From: Marinobacter panjinensis
Lineage (GTDB): Bacteria; Pseudomonadota; Gammaproteobacteria; Pseudomonadales; Oleiphilaceae
Length of the DNA: 64,000 nt
Assembly: GCF_005298175.1 (NCBI RefSeq)
Contig: NZ_SZYH01000001.1
Span: 1,612,001-1,676,000, forward strand
Direction of reading: 5' to 3'
A program made the translations under genes and the position numbers. Position 1 is the stretch's first letter. Each line of letters begins with the position of its first letter. The notes below the pieces were generated by a model. The model was not told the DNA's origin. It was given only the letters and a program-made list of their open reading frames with translations, and made no database searches. Below, piece by piece: positions 1 through 8,385 of the stretch.

Positions 1-485
1 ATGCCTCTTTGGGCGAGGCCGCCTTCAAGGGGCTCTATTCCGTGGCCTCCCTGATCGGCCTGGTGCTTATCATCTGGGGCTACGGCGCTGCCCGTATGGA
101 TCCGACCGTGATCTACACCCCACCGGGCTGGCTCAGACACCTGGCCATGCTGCTTTTGATCCCGATCTTTCCCCTTCTGTTCGCCACCTATTTTCCCGGC
201 AAGATCAAGGCAAAACTGGCGCATCCGATGCTGGTAGCGGTCAAGCTCTGGGCACTTGCCCACCTGCTTGCCAACGGCATGCTGCACGACCTGCTGCTGT
301 TCGGCTCCTTCCTGGCATGGGCAGTGGTCGACCGGATTTCCATGAAGCGCAGAACCCAGCGGTCAATCCCGACCCTGCCGGCGAGCAGGGCGAATGATGC
401 CATTGCGGTCGTCGGCGGCCTTGCGGTGTATGTGGTGATGGTGTTCTGGGCTCATCAGTGGCTGTTTGGTGTGGCGCCGGTCTGA
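1..485 (+). CDS. NnrU family membrane protein (5' end outside window)
   Basis: This is the 3' part of a gene that is open at the window edge; the reading frame runs in from base 3. About 160 residues are visible, with four or five hydrophobic segments and a positively charged loop near residue 113. The pattern with a Gly-Tyr-Gly-Ala-Ala-Arg segment followed by a Pro-rich loop and a Trp-Leu helix fits the NnrU family. NnrU proteins are integral inner-membrane proteins first seen beside nitrite and nitric oxide reductase genes, with no proven reaction. The family is usually near 190 residues, so about 30 are missing. It converges on the alkylsulfatase gene, 15 bases away. No denitrification gene adjoins it here, but see the nirK-like remnant near 34.9 kb. 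Confidence 0.8.
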   Translation, partial: ASLGEAAFKGLYSVASLIGLVLIIWGYGAARMDPTVIYTPPGWLRHLAMLLLIPIFPLLFATYFPGKIKAKLAHPMLVAVKLWALAHLLANGMLHDLLLFGSFLAWAVVDRISMKRRTQRSIPTLPASRANDAIAVVGGLAVYVVMVFWAHQWLFGVAPV

Positions 486-500
486 CTTCCGGGAATGCCA

Positions 501-2561
501 TCAAGGGGTAACGATATTGAACCTGCCTTCCGGCTTGTCGAGCATTCTGAAGAATCCGATCAGGTCCAGCTTGCTGCCTTCAAAGCTGAGGTCGTCGCTG
601 AACAGCAGTTCCTTCAGGCCGGCATTACCCACCAGAATGTCAACAAACAGTGGGCGCGTCAGCTTGAGAGTGGCGTCCGCCGATGTATCGTCGCTGATTT
701 TTCGGTGATGCAGCACTGAGTTCTGCAGGGTCAGCAAGTAACTTTCCTGAAGGTCCGTGAACGTCACTTTGATGGTTGTGGATTTTCCTTCTGCGTCGTC
801 GGCGTTCAGGCGCACCGCCATACTGTCGAAGAACAGCGATACCGGTGTATGGAGCAGAACCTCACGCATCATCGCCGGCTTGATACCCTCTTCCGGTGCT
901 CCATGCCGCAACTCATAGGCGCCTGTGAGATAGAAGTCCCGCCAGGGGCCTGACTCCGCCTGGTAGCCAAGCTGGTCGTAAACATTGGCCAGCAATGCTC
1001 TGGCATCCCGGTTATCCGGATCAGCGAAGACCACCTGGTCGAGTAACTCCGCCAGCCAACGGTAGGTGTTCCGACCCTCAGTGACATCCATGTCGGCGGC
1101 GGCATCGAATTCCTGTCGGGCCTGCGCCAGAACCTTTTGGGCACCACCCATCATCTCGACAGTCCGTTTTGCCGACTCGCTTTCAGGGAGGGGATTGAGC
1201 TGAGAGGGGTTAGCGGTAAACCAGCCCATGTAATGCTGATACACCGCCTTGGCGTTGTGGGAGACCGTGCCGTAATAGCCCTGATTATGAAAATCTTTAT
1301 TCAGCGCTGGTGGCAGCTGTAGATTCTCGGCAAGCTCACGGGGCGTGGCGCCATGGTTCATCAGGCGCACGCTCTGATCGTGAATAAACTTGTAGGTATC
1401 GCGCTGCCTGATCAGGAAATCCTCAATGTTGTCCTGCCCCCATAAAGGCCAGTGATGGCTGGCAAAATACACCTCCGCCTCAGAAAACAGATTCCTTGCC
1501 TCATCAATGAACCCGCTCCAGATTCGGGCATCGCGTACCTTTGCTCCCCTGGGCGTGTAAAGGTTGTGCATGTTGCGACTGACCAGCTCCGCGCCACAGA
1601 ATGCTTTTTGCTCCGGCAAGTAGAACGTGAACTCGGACGGTGCCTCGGAACCGGATACGATCTGGAAAACCATCGTCACCCCATCAACAGTGAGCTCGGT
1701 ACCGGTCTCGCTGACAATGTCCGTCGGAGCTGCAAAGCCAAACGTGCCAAACGCCGGGCCCTTACCCAAACCAGTGCCCACGTGGCCGCGGTCGTCCCGT
1801 TCCAGGCGCTTGCCGTACATGAACATGGCTCTTCGAGTCATGGCCGGTCCTGCGATGATGTTCTCGCTGGTGGCCTCTTCCTCAAAGCCCGCTGGCGCAA
1901 TAATTCGCAGGTTGGCTTTCTCGTCATCAGACAAATGCTGAAGAACGCCCTGCACCCCGCCAAAGTGATCAATATGGCTGTGGGTAAACAGAATCGCCCG
2001 CACCGGCTTTTCCCCCAGATGTTCACGCGCAAACAGGAAAGCTTTGCTGGCCGTTTCCCTTGCGGTCAGCGGGTCCACCAGTATCCAGCCCGTGTCACTC
2101 TCGATGATCGACATGTTGGCCAGGTCGTAACCCCGGATCTGGTAGAGCCCCTGCGTCACCTCGAACAGACCGTGGATATTATTGAGGGCGGCCTGGCGCC
2201 AGAGGCTGGGATTGACCGAGGCCGGAGCATTCTCGCCCTCACTATCAATAAAGGCATAGCCCGGCATGTTCCAGACTTCTCCCCCATTCAGATGGCCAAT
2301 CACCAAATCAGGATCCTGGGCAATCAGGCCGCGGCGCGCATTCTCGAAGTCTTCACGATTATCAAATGGGCGCTGTTCAAGCACCTGCTGATTGGCTTTG
2401 GCGGTGCTGGCTGTCGGCGCACTATGCCCGGCCTCGTTGGCTCCGGTTGATTGGCCCGGGCCAGCATCGCATCCGGCCAGCGCCAGACCTGACAGCAAAA
2501 CAAGAAAAACACGGGAAGACAGGAACATGGCTAAGCCTGCAGCTCTGTTGTTATTGGTCAT
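501..2561 (-). CDS. Alkyl/aryl sulfatase lipoprotein (SdsA1-like, metallo-beta-lactamase fold)
   Basis: This is a 686-residue zinc-dependent alkylsulfatase, expected to hydrolyse sulfate esters such as dodecyl sulfate to alcohol and sulfate. The N-terminus is a lipoprotein signal with the lipobox Leu-Ala-Gly-Cys at residue 31, so it should be anchored in the envelope. The metallo-beta-lactamase metal motif HSHIDH lies at residues 194-199. A helical dimerisation region follows in the middle, and a C-terminal SCP2-like lipid-binding domain covers about the last 120 residues. This three-part layout is that of SdsA1. A later start at 2528 would leave a tidier signal peptide, and neither start has a strong ribosome site. 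The gene stands alone, convergent with the NnrU-like gene. Confidence 0.92.
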   Translation of the reverse strand: MTNNNRAAGLAMFLSSRVFLVLLSGLALAGCDAGPGQSTGANEAGHSAPTASTAKANQQVLEQRPFDNREDFENARRGLIAQDPDLVIGHLNGGEVWNMPGYAFIDSEGENAPASVNPSLWRQAALNNIHGLFEVTQGLYQIRGYDLANMSIIESDTGWILVDPLTARETASKAFLFAREHLGEKPVRAILFTHSHIDHFGGVQGVLQHLSDDEKANLRIIAPAGFEEEATSENIIAGPAMTRRAMFMYGKRLERDDRGHVGTGLGKGPAFGTFGFAAPTDIVSETGTELTVDGVTMVFQIVSGSEAPSEFTFYLPEQKAFCGAELVSRNMHNLYTPRGAKVRDARIWSGFIDEARNLFSEAEVYFASHHWPLWGQDNIEDFLIRQRDTYKFIHDQSVRLMNHGATPRELAENLQLPPALNKDFHNQGYYGTVSHNAKAVYQHYMGWFTANPSQLNPLPESESAKRTVEMMGGAQKVLAQARQEFDAAADMDVTEGRNTYRWLAELLDQVVFADPDNRDARALLANVYDQLGYQAESGPWRDFYLTGAYELRHGAPEEGIKPAMMREVLLHTPVSLFFDSMAVRLNADDAEGKSTTIKVTFTDLQESYLLTLQNSVLHHRKISDDTSADATLKLTRPLFVDILVGNAGLKELLFSDDLSFEGSKLDLIGFFRMLDKPEGRFNIVTP

Positions 2562-2730
2562 TCTGTAAGTTTACCCTCAAGCCTGAATAATCCTCTAGAA
2601 TCCCCTCATAGCCCAACAGCCGGTTACCAATGAGTAAAGCCCTGTTCGCCAGACTGCCCCTTACTTTTCCAACATTGCGCCCCGCGTTCAAATCCTCGAA
2701 CCTGGACATCACCGAACTGAGGATATAGCC

Positions 2731-3135
2731 ATGAGCGAGCTATTCGACTTCGGCAAAAACATACTCGAGCAACAACCATTCAGTGTGCTTCTGGGCACAG
2801 AACTCAGGGCCTTTGAGCCCGGGAAAGCTGAGCTGGCGCTTGCCGTCAGGGGCGAACTGAAGCAGCAGCATGGTTTTGTCCATGGGGGTGTGGTCAGTTA
2901 TCTGGCAGACAATGCCCTGACCTATGCCGGCGGTTCGGTGTTGGGTGATTCGGTCACATCCGAATACAAGATCAACTACCTGCGGCCCGCCCTGGGGCAA
3001 ACATTACTCGCCAGGGCAACCGTGATTTCAGCAGGAAAAAAACAGGCGGTATGCCAGTGCCAGGTTGTGGCCATTAACGACGGTGAGGAGCGGGTAGTCG
3101 CCGTCGCTCAGGGCACGATTACCAGAATAGGTTAG
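2731..3135 (+). CDS. PaaI-type hotdog thioesterase
   Basis: This is a 134-residue single-domain hotdog-fold protein that probably hydrolyses acyl-CoA thioesters. The motif HGGVV at about residues 51-55, followed by a Ser-x-Leu-Ala-Asp-Asn helix, is the PaaI/YbgC-like signature that places the catalytic acid on the central helix. The later segment around Tyr-Lys-Ile-Asn-Tyr-Leu-Arg-Pro is typical of the substrate-binding strand. The length is normal for the family. A GAGGAT ribosome site precedes the ATG. It is transcribed away from the sulfatase gene and is followed 34 bases later by a solute-binding protein gene. The acyl substrate cannot be read from the sequence. Confidence 0.85.
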   Translation: MSELFDFGKNILEQQPFSVLLGTELRAFEPGKAELALAVRGELKQQHGFVHGGVVSYLADNALTYAGGSVLGDSVTSEYKINYLRPALGQTLLARATVISAGKKQAVCQCQVVAINDGEERVVAVAQGTITRIG

Positions 3136-3196
3136 GCACCGGCGACAAGACGGGATAAGCTCTGTATAGATGCATATCCTACAAATGAGAAAAGCA

Positions 3197-3955
3197 ATGA
3201 GGTACCGTTCGTCGTTTTTTAGCCTGGTACTGGCGAGCCTGGCCTTTTTGTGCACATCAACCCTGGCGGAACAATCACACAGCAAATGTGAATTACGGGT
3301 CGGCTGGGATGATTGGCCCCCCTATATTGAATTCGAGAATGGCCAGTTTTACGGCCTTGAATACGGTCTTTTAAAAGCCACAGCCGATGCCGCTGGTTGC
3401 AGTCTTGATATGATCCAGGTGCCTTGGGTGCGTGCATTACACATGCTCAGCAAGGGCTCGCTCGACCTCTTATACGGCGCCAGCTATTCGGAAGAGCGCG
3501 ACGAATTTTCCCGCTATTCGCTTCCATACCGCCAAGAGCAATTCGTCCTGATTACCAAAAGAGAAGCATACGACCAGGGCCGTTCAGTTTCACTTCACGA
3601 CTGGCTCCAGTCCACGCCAGCACACGGAGGCCGAAGTCCCCTGGGGCTTTTCCGCGGCAATTTCTACGGCGAGAAAATGGAGCGCATTCTGGACGACAAC
3701 AAAGATAATGTTGAGCGGGTTTACCTGGGCAGCAACGAGCAGATGATCGAAATGTTGACCCGCAACCGTCTGGACGGCTTTATCACAGAGGATGGCGTTG
3801 CCCGGATGCTTGCGGGGACTTTCCCTCCCGCGCTACAGCGGCTCGTTATCAAGGAACAGGTCGCGGATCCCCTGCACTATATCTTCTCACTGGAGGTTCC
3901 TGTAGAGGTAATTGAGCGCTTCAATGCAGCGATTATCAACGATACGCAGGATTGA
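3197..3955 (+). CDS. Periplasmic solute-binding protein (SBP_bac_3-like), orphan
   Basis: After a clear Sec signal peptide (residues 1-24 from this start, cleaved after Leu-Ala) comes a domain typical of family 3 extracellular binding proteins. It has an early Trp-x-x-Trp-Pro-Pro-Tyr motif, a Gly-Leu-Glu segment, and a Ser-Leu-Asp-Leu-Leu-Tyr strand before the hinge. Such proteins bind amino acids or similar small molecules for ABC importers, or act as sensory receptors. No permease or ATPase gene lies nearby, so it may be a free-standing receptor or work with distant partners. ATG codons at 3170 and 3185 are in frame upstream. I prefer 3197 because it gives a standard signal peptide, but ribosome sites are weak for all three. 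Confidence 0.8.
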   Translation: MRYRSSFFSLVLASLAFLCTSTLAEQSHSKCELRVGWDDWPPYIEFENGQFYGLEYGLLKATADAAGCSLDMIQVPWVRALHMLSKGSLDLLYGASYSEERDEFSRYSLPYRQEQFVLITKREAYDQGRSVSLHDWLQSTPAHGGRSPLGLFRGNFYGEKMERILDDNKDNVERVYLGSNEQMIEMLTRNRLDGFITEDGVARMLAGTFPPALQRLVIKEQVADPLHYIFSLEVPVEVIERFNAAIINDTQD

Positions 3956-4045
3956 CCAACACTACGCAGCAACTCGTCAAACCTGTGCCGGAAGCGTTCC
4001 ATGCCAAAGGGGCAAGACCAGCCCCGCACTGCAATACTACCCATC

Positions 4046-4077
4046 GTCCGGAACCCCCTACAACTGTCCGGAATTCC
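4046..4077 (+). repeat. Direct repeat, two copies 20 bases apart, upstream of PHB depolymerase
   Basis: The octamer GTCCGGAA occurs at 4046-4053 and again at 4066-4073. The period is 20 bases, close to two helical turns, so one protein could contact both copies on the same face. It sits 120-150 bases before the depolymerase start. An operator role is inference; two copies of an 8-mer can also occur by chance. Confidence 0.3.
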
Positions 4078-4135
4078 TGCCACCAAGCGATCAAAACCCC
4101 AAAGCCGATTTAGCCAAATCAACGACTTGAAGCCC

Positions 4136-4151
4136 TGGCACGATATTTCCT
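4136..4151 (+). promoter_or_regulatory. Weak sigma-54-like promoter element
   Basis: The sequence TGGCACG at 4136-4142 matches the -24 box of sigma-54 promoters exactly. At the proper spacing, the -12 box reads TTCCT instead of TTGCW, so the important G is missing. It lies about 50 bases before the depolymerase ATG. The mismatch makes this a weak call. Confidence 0.25.
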
Positions 4152-4197
4152 TGTTTGTAGCTGCCGAACAATAAATCCAAGAAAGGAGCTTACAACA

Positions 4198-5937
4198 ATG
4201 AATATTCCGTCCATTCAAAGGCACGGCGGCTCGGTATTGTCCGCGCTTATCCTGTCAACAATTCTGATAATCACGATACAACCGGCCAGTGCCGGACAAA
4301 CCCACGCCTACACCCTGCCCCAGCAGGGTTATAATCAGTCCCGCGCCAGGGATTACAAGGTGTATGTACCCGATAGCCTCGCCGCTCCGGCACCAATGGT
4401 GATGGCACTGCACGGCTGCAAGCAGACCAATAACGACGTGCTGAATGACTGGGGCCTGACCGCCGCCGCAGACGAATACGGGTTCATCCTGGTGGCACCT
4501 TTTATCACCAGTTACGACGGGCTGCGAAACGAAAACTGCTGGGGGTTCTGGTTCGACCACCACCGCCATGAAGGCGCAGGTGAAGTGGAGGACCTGCACC
4601 AGATCGCACAGGCCGTGGAGAACAACTTCAGCATCGATCCCAACCGCCGCTTCATCACCGGGCTATCCTCAGGCGGCGCCATGGCCACCGTGGCAGCCGT
4701 GGCACACAATGAATACTGGGCGGCCGCAGCACCGGCCTCAGGGCTGCCCTATGGCGAAGACTCTGCCTCTGTATCGTTATCCGGACAGTGCCCGGGAAGC
4801 GCAACATTCCACAGCGTCTCCCGGGTGGCGTCGGATATGCAGAACGAACTGGATGACACCTACCCCATCCCGTTGATGGTCCTGCAGAACGAAAACGACT
4901 GCACTGTGCTGAAAACCGCCGCCGACAATACCCGCGACGCGCACCTGAAGGTATTCGGCGACCTCGCCTTCGACACACCTGCCGAAGCCGAGGCTTCATC
5001 CACGGCGTGTGCCCCCTATTACCAGAGTAATTACAACTGCGAGCACACCCGCTATACCCGGGACAGCACCTTGGGCACTCGCTCTGTTGTCGAAACCGTT
5101 TACCTGGACGGCCCCTTGTCCACCCCCAACACGCAGGACACGGACCACGGCCACTATTGGGTTGGCGGTGAGAATGGCAACAACGGAAAATGGTCTGTCA
5201 GGGTCGGCCCCAGCTACCCGGACATCATCTGGGAATTCTTCAGCCGCAACAGCCGTGATGGTACTGACCCGGAAGGGTTCCCGGTAATTACCCTGATTGG
5301 CGATAACCCGATGACGGTGAACATCAACACCACATTCACCGATCCCGGCGCCACCGGCGAGGACACCGAAGATGGCTCCCTGACTGTGAACGCCGACTGC
5401 AGCGAGGTGGACACAGCAATCGCAGGTTCCTATAGCTGCACCTACTCTGCCACCGACAGCGATGGCAACACCACTACCAAAGACCGGGCCGTGAATGTCG
5501 TCGATCCCAACGCCCCCATCGAAACCTGTGATCAGGCCACTGCCTCACCAAATGCCCACATCTCTGAAGGCCGGGCCTATGCGGGTGGGTCTTATTCTCT
5601 GCGGGCACTGACATCCGGCGATGATGTAGACATTGGCGGTTCCTTTGACACCTGGAGCACTATCACCCTTCACGAGGGAGAGCCGGGGCTGTGGTATGCC
5701 AGCGAGCCTGCTGCATGCACTGGCAATGGTGGTGCCGGTGGAAATGACGGTGGTGGGGAGTTTACCTGCAAGGACTGGAACGACACCAACCTCAACCATG
5801 ATGTTGCAGGGCGGGCTTACTACGCCGGAGGTTATTTCACCACCGGCGGTGATGACACGCTCGGAGCCCTTTCAGGCATCTACACCTGGGTGAAAGAAAC
5901 CTCTGACGGTTTCTTCGAGGCCGGGGCGTGTAACTAA
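4198..5937 (+). CDS. Secreted PHB depolymerase/esterase with Ig-like and C-terminal binding repeats
   Basis: This is a 579-residue extracellular esterase of the PHB depolymerase/LpqC type, expected to cleave polyhydroxybutyrate or similar polyesters. Residues 1-32 form a Sec signal peptide. The alpha/beta-hydrolase domain runs to about residue 350, with the oxyanion-side LHGC motif near 71-74 and the lipase box GLSSG at 155-159 (nucleophile Ser157). A HYR/DUF5011-type Ig-like domain follows at about 360-440. Two related C-terminal modules (about 445-500 and 520-579) share Gly-Arg-Ala-Tyr and Gly-Gly-Ser/Tyr-Tyr/Phe patterns and look like polymer-binding repeats. A Gly-rich linker joins them. 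A strong AAGGAG ribosome site precedes the ATG, and a terminator follows directly. Confidence 0.88.
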   Translation: MNIPSIQRHGGSVLSALILSTILIITIQPASAGQTHAYTLPQQGYNQSRARDYKVYVPDSLAAPAPMVMALHGCKQTNNDVLNDWGLTAAADEYGFILVAPFITSYDGLRNENCWGFWFDHHRHEGAGEVEDLHQIAQAVENNFSIDPNRRFITGLSSGGAMATVAAVAHNEYWAAAAPASGLPYGEDSASVSLSGQCPGSATFHSVSRVASDMQNELDDTYPIPLMVLQNENDCTVLKTAADNTRDAHLKVFGDLAFDTPAEAEASSTACAPYYQSNYNCEHTRYTRDSTLGTRSVVETVYLDGPLSTPNTQDTDHGHYWVGGENGNNGKWSVRVGPSYPDIIWEFFSRNSRDGTDPEGFPVITLIGDNPMTVNINTTFTDPGATGEDTEDGSLTVNADCSEVDTAIAGSYSCTYSATDSDGNTTTKDRAVNVVDPNAPIETCDQATASPNAHISEGRAYAGGSYSLRALTSGDDVDIGGSFDTWSTITLHEGEPGLWYASEPAACTGNGGAGGNDGGGEFTCKDWNDTNLNHDVAGRAYYAGGYFTTGGDDTLGALSGIYTWVKETSDGFFEAGACN

Positions 5938-5947
5938 CGCTCATTAA

Positions 5948-5971
5948 AAAAGGACCCCGAGGGGTCCTTTT
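5948..5971. terminator. Bidirectional rho-independent terminator
   Basis: There is a perfect stem of ten pairs with a CGAG loop, flanked by six A on the left and TTTTC on the right. It lies between two converging genes, the PHB depolymerase (+) and the ice-binding protein (-). It therefore supplies a U-tract in both directions. Confidence 0.9.
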
Positions 5972-6034
5972 CTGTATCAGGGCCAAAGCCCCTTCCGGTG
6001 CATCCAGGGGAACGCTTCCCCTGGGCAATCACCG

Positions 6035-7516
6035 TTACTCTGCAGGCTCATTGACGTCGTTTGCAATCAGAGTCACCGCGGTTTGCACCAAGGCACGGCC
6101 GTTAAACACGGCGCCGGATTTCATTTCAACAGCAGTCATTCCCAGGATAATGCCGTTAAACGTTGTTCCAGCCTGAAGTGTGACATCTTCTGCCACCTGC
6201 CAGAATACATTCTCGGGCAGAGCACCACCGCTCAGTATGATTGACTTGCCGTCCTGGACCTTCAGACCTTGGGCAATCTGGAAGATCCAGACATCCATGG
6301 CACTGCCATGAAGGGTCACATCTGAAGTCACCAGCACGCCAGAACTCCATCTGTAGACACCGCGATCCAGAGTCAGCCCGCCAATTTCACCGGCACCCAG
6401 CTCAGTAAAGTCCACTGCAACACCCGCAGCATTTGTGTAAGCCGTTTCCATGTCACTAACGGCGGTAGTCAGGATTGTAGGCGTGTCGGGGGACATATTG
6501 GCCGCGAACAATTTGCCTGTCACGAGGGGTGACGTAGCAAAGGTACCGCTAGCATCAAGCGACTCACCAAAACCGGTCAGTGCGGTGCGATCTACAGGGC
6601 TGACGGCAATGTCGCCCAGAATATCCGTGGTGCCGGTGGTGGAAATGCCGGTTTTTGCCAGAAGCACGTAGTTACCTGCGGTGCCAAGGTTGACTGCTTC
6701 CGGGTTAGAAGAAGCGGCTGCACCCGTTGTAAAACTCAGCGTTGTTAACGCCAAGGGATTAGCTGCCAGATCGGTAATGGAGGTATTCAACGTCAAGGTA
6801 TGCAGCGTATCCGCATCAAGATTGGCGTCCGGTGAAAACACCACGGTGGTGGGGTTTATAAAGGATAATGCACCGGTCACGACATTGTTGGTAACTTTAT
6901 TGGTTAAGACAATACTTTGCGCAGTTACAGTATCCGGATCAATCGCTTCAGAGAACACAATGTTGAGCTTAACGTTAAGCAGAACACCGGGGTCAGTATC
7001 TAGTTGCGGATCGCCGTCTTTCGGAGTGGTTGCATCGGTATTGAGTGTGGGAGCAGTTTTATCCTCACCTAACCCCGTGGTGAACGTCCAGACAACATTT
7101 TCCACCAGCGAATCGCCGGCCGCATCTTCAACGTCCGTAGTCAGAGTCGCAGTATACACCGTCGAGTCAGCGAGATTACTGGTCGGCGTGAGTGAGGCCG
7201 TCTTGGTATCGGCATCATACGATACCGCGCCGACTATCGCAGTTTCGCCCGCACCATGCAGCGTGAAGCTGGTTTGATTGACGGTTTCGCTCTTTACGCC
7301 CTTGTTGAAGACTGCGACTACCTTGCTGTTAGTCCCGATACCCTTCTGGGTGTCCGCCGGGGCGGTAGACGTAACTGACAGTGCAGCAATGACCACTGGT
7401 TCATCGGTAGTGGTTTTCGAATTGCTGCTGTCACTAAAGCAAGCGGATAACGACAAGGCTATCAAAACGAGAAAAGCACTAAATAAATACTTAGTGGCAT
7501 TTTTTATATTATTCAT
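6035..7516 (-). CDS. Ice-binding lipoprotein (DUF3494) with two Ig-like domains
   Basis: This is a 493-residue surface lipoprotein. The signal peptide ends in a lipobox at Cys26 (Ser-Leu-Ser-Ala-Cys). Residues about 45-147 and 150-268 are two Big_5-type Ig-like domains. Both carry the Thr-x-Pro-Ala/Lys-Asp and Ser-Leu-Thr-Pro features and end in a Thr-Phe-Thr-Thr-Gly strand. From about 272 to 487 the sequence has the DUF3494 ice-binding solenoid pattern: a Gly-Asn-Tyr-Val-Leu-Leu-Ala-Lys opening, an Ile-Leu-Gly-Asp-Ile strand, Val-Trp-Ile-Phe-Gln-Ile, and Asn-Val-Phe-Trp-Gln-Val. Such domains bind ice and stop recrystallisation or hold cells to ice. AGGAAAT precedes the ATG. The 5' region is more AT-rich than its neighbours, which hints at transfer. 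Confidence 0.88.
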   Translation of the reverse strand: MNNIKNATKYLFSAFLVLIALSLSACFSDSSNSKTTTDEPVVIAALSVTSTAPADTQKGIGTNSKVVAVFNKGVKSETVNQTSFTLHGAGETAIVGAVSYDADTKTASLTPTSNLADSTVYTATLTTDVEDAAGDSLVENVVWTFTTGLGEDKTAPTLNTDATTPKDGDPQLDTDPGVLLNVKLNIVFSEAIDPDTVTAQSIVLTNKVTNNVVTGALSFINPTTVVFSPDANLDADTLHTLTLNTSITDLAANPLALTTLSFTTGAAASSNPEAVNLGTAGNYVLLAKTGISTTGTTDILGDIAVSPVDRTALTGFGESLDASGTFATSPLVTGKLFAANMSPDTPTILTTAVSDMETAYTNAAGVAVDFTELGAGEIGGLTLDRGVYRWSSGVLVTSDVTLHGSAMDVWIFQIAQGLKVQDGKSIILSGGALPENVFWQVAEDVTLQAGTTFNGIILGMTAVEMKSGAVFNGRALVQTAVTLIANDVNEPAE

Positions 7517-7787
7517 GTTTATTTCCTACTGCTTTATTCCGTCCATATTCATATGGGCGGCAATGGAAGTGAGCAATAATGCTACTCATTCCGGGATGCT
7601 TCACGCGCTCGCAACTGTTTATTTATTCGCAAGAAACGCTATGAATGCGCTTTTTGATTGGTCTATCCGGGCTGAGTCATAATTCAGCCACGCTCACTTA
7701 TATTCCTTATCCCTTCAATAAGATATATATCTTTTGTATTTATATGTAGCTTCATGGAAATGAAGGGTAAGCGACCCGCCAAAATAT

Positions 7788-8252
7788 TTACCGGGGCACA
7801 AAATATCCCCGTGTGCCCATCAGATGGTCGAACCACGGCCGGGTGACACACCAGTTGGCATTGGGGTTTGGGCCCATGTGGTGATCGTAGTGCCAGGGCA
7901 GGTGCGCCTTCGCCCATTCGGGGTCCAGGTGGGATTTGCAGTGAACGCGGTAATAGTTCCAGGCACAGTAATACAGCGTACCCACGAAAAAGGGCGCAAC
8001 CGGCAACATCGGAGTTACAACAACCGCTCCCGCCACCAGGCCGGCAACCTCCTTGCCCTGGGCATGCCAACCCCAGGGCGACCTTTCGTAGGCCGGGTCA
8101 TGGAAGTCGGTCATGCGCACGTCACGGTGATGCTCGTGCCAATGAAAGCACCAGAAACTGTTGCGGTTCCGGCCCAGGTCATGCAACACATACTTGTGGG
8201 TGACCCACTCCACCGCATTGGCGGTGAGCAGCCCCAAAGGAATACCAATCAT
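7788..8252 (-). CDS. Small fatty acid hydroxylase/sterol desaturase-like protein
   Basis: This 154-residue membrane protein is rich in histidine boxes: a Thr-His-Lys-Tyr-Val-Leu-His segment near residues 18-24, HWHEHH near 38-43, and HYDHH near 122-126. These fit the diiron-binding pattern of the fatty acid hydroxylase superfamily, which inserts oxygen into lipids at the membrane. Two hydrophobic segments lie in the middle and one at the start. At 154 residues it is short for a sterol desaturase and may be a compact subfamily. The substrate is unknown. The divergent neighbour is an AraC-type regulator, 133 bases away, which could control it. That link is inference. Confidence 0.7.
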   Translation of the reverse strand: MIGIPLGLLTANAVEWVTHKYVLHDLGRNRNSFWCFHWHEHHRDVRMTDFHDPAYERSPWGWHAQGKEVAGLVAGAVVVTPMLPVAPFFVGTLYYCAWNYYRVHCKSHLDPEWAKAHLPWHYDHHMGPNPNANWCVTRPWFDHLMGTRGYFVPR

Positions 8253-8385
8253 GACAACCTCCGGTCAGGGTTTAACTGGAGGTTCAGGCTATCCTTCCCG
8301 GTGCTCAAACGTCCTGTCATCCGACACCCAAAAATGTGGCCACGAAAAACAATTTGAGGCACCCCATACCAGCTATAGTCATAAT

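Noticed and set aside
1452..2450. 332-codon open frame on the plus strand
   Set aside because: It lies wholly opposite the alkylsulfatase gene, and its translation shows no domain or ribosome site.
2685..2705. GTTCAAATCC-like TpsiC-arm sequence
   Set aside because: No acceptor, D or anticodon stem can be built around it, so it is not a tRNA.
2630..2728. 32-codon frame just before the thioesterase gene
   Set aside because: It ends two bases before the thioesterase ATG and could be a leader peptide, but it has no ribosome site and no conserved feature.
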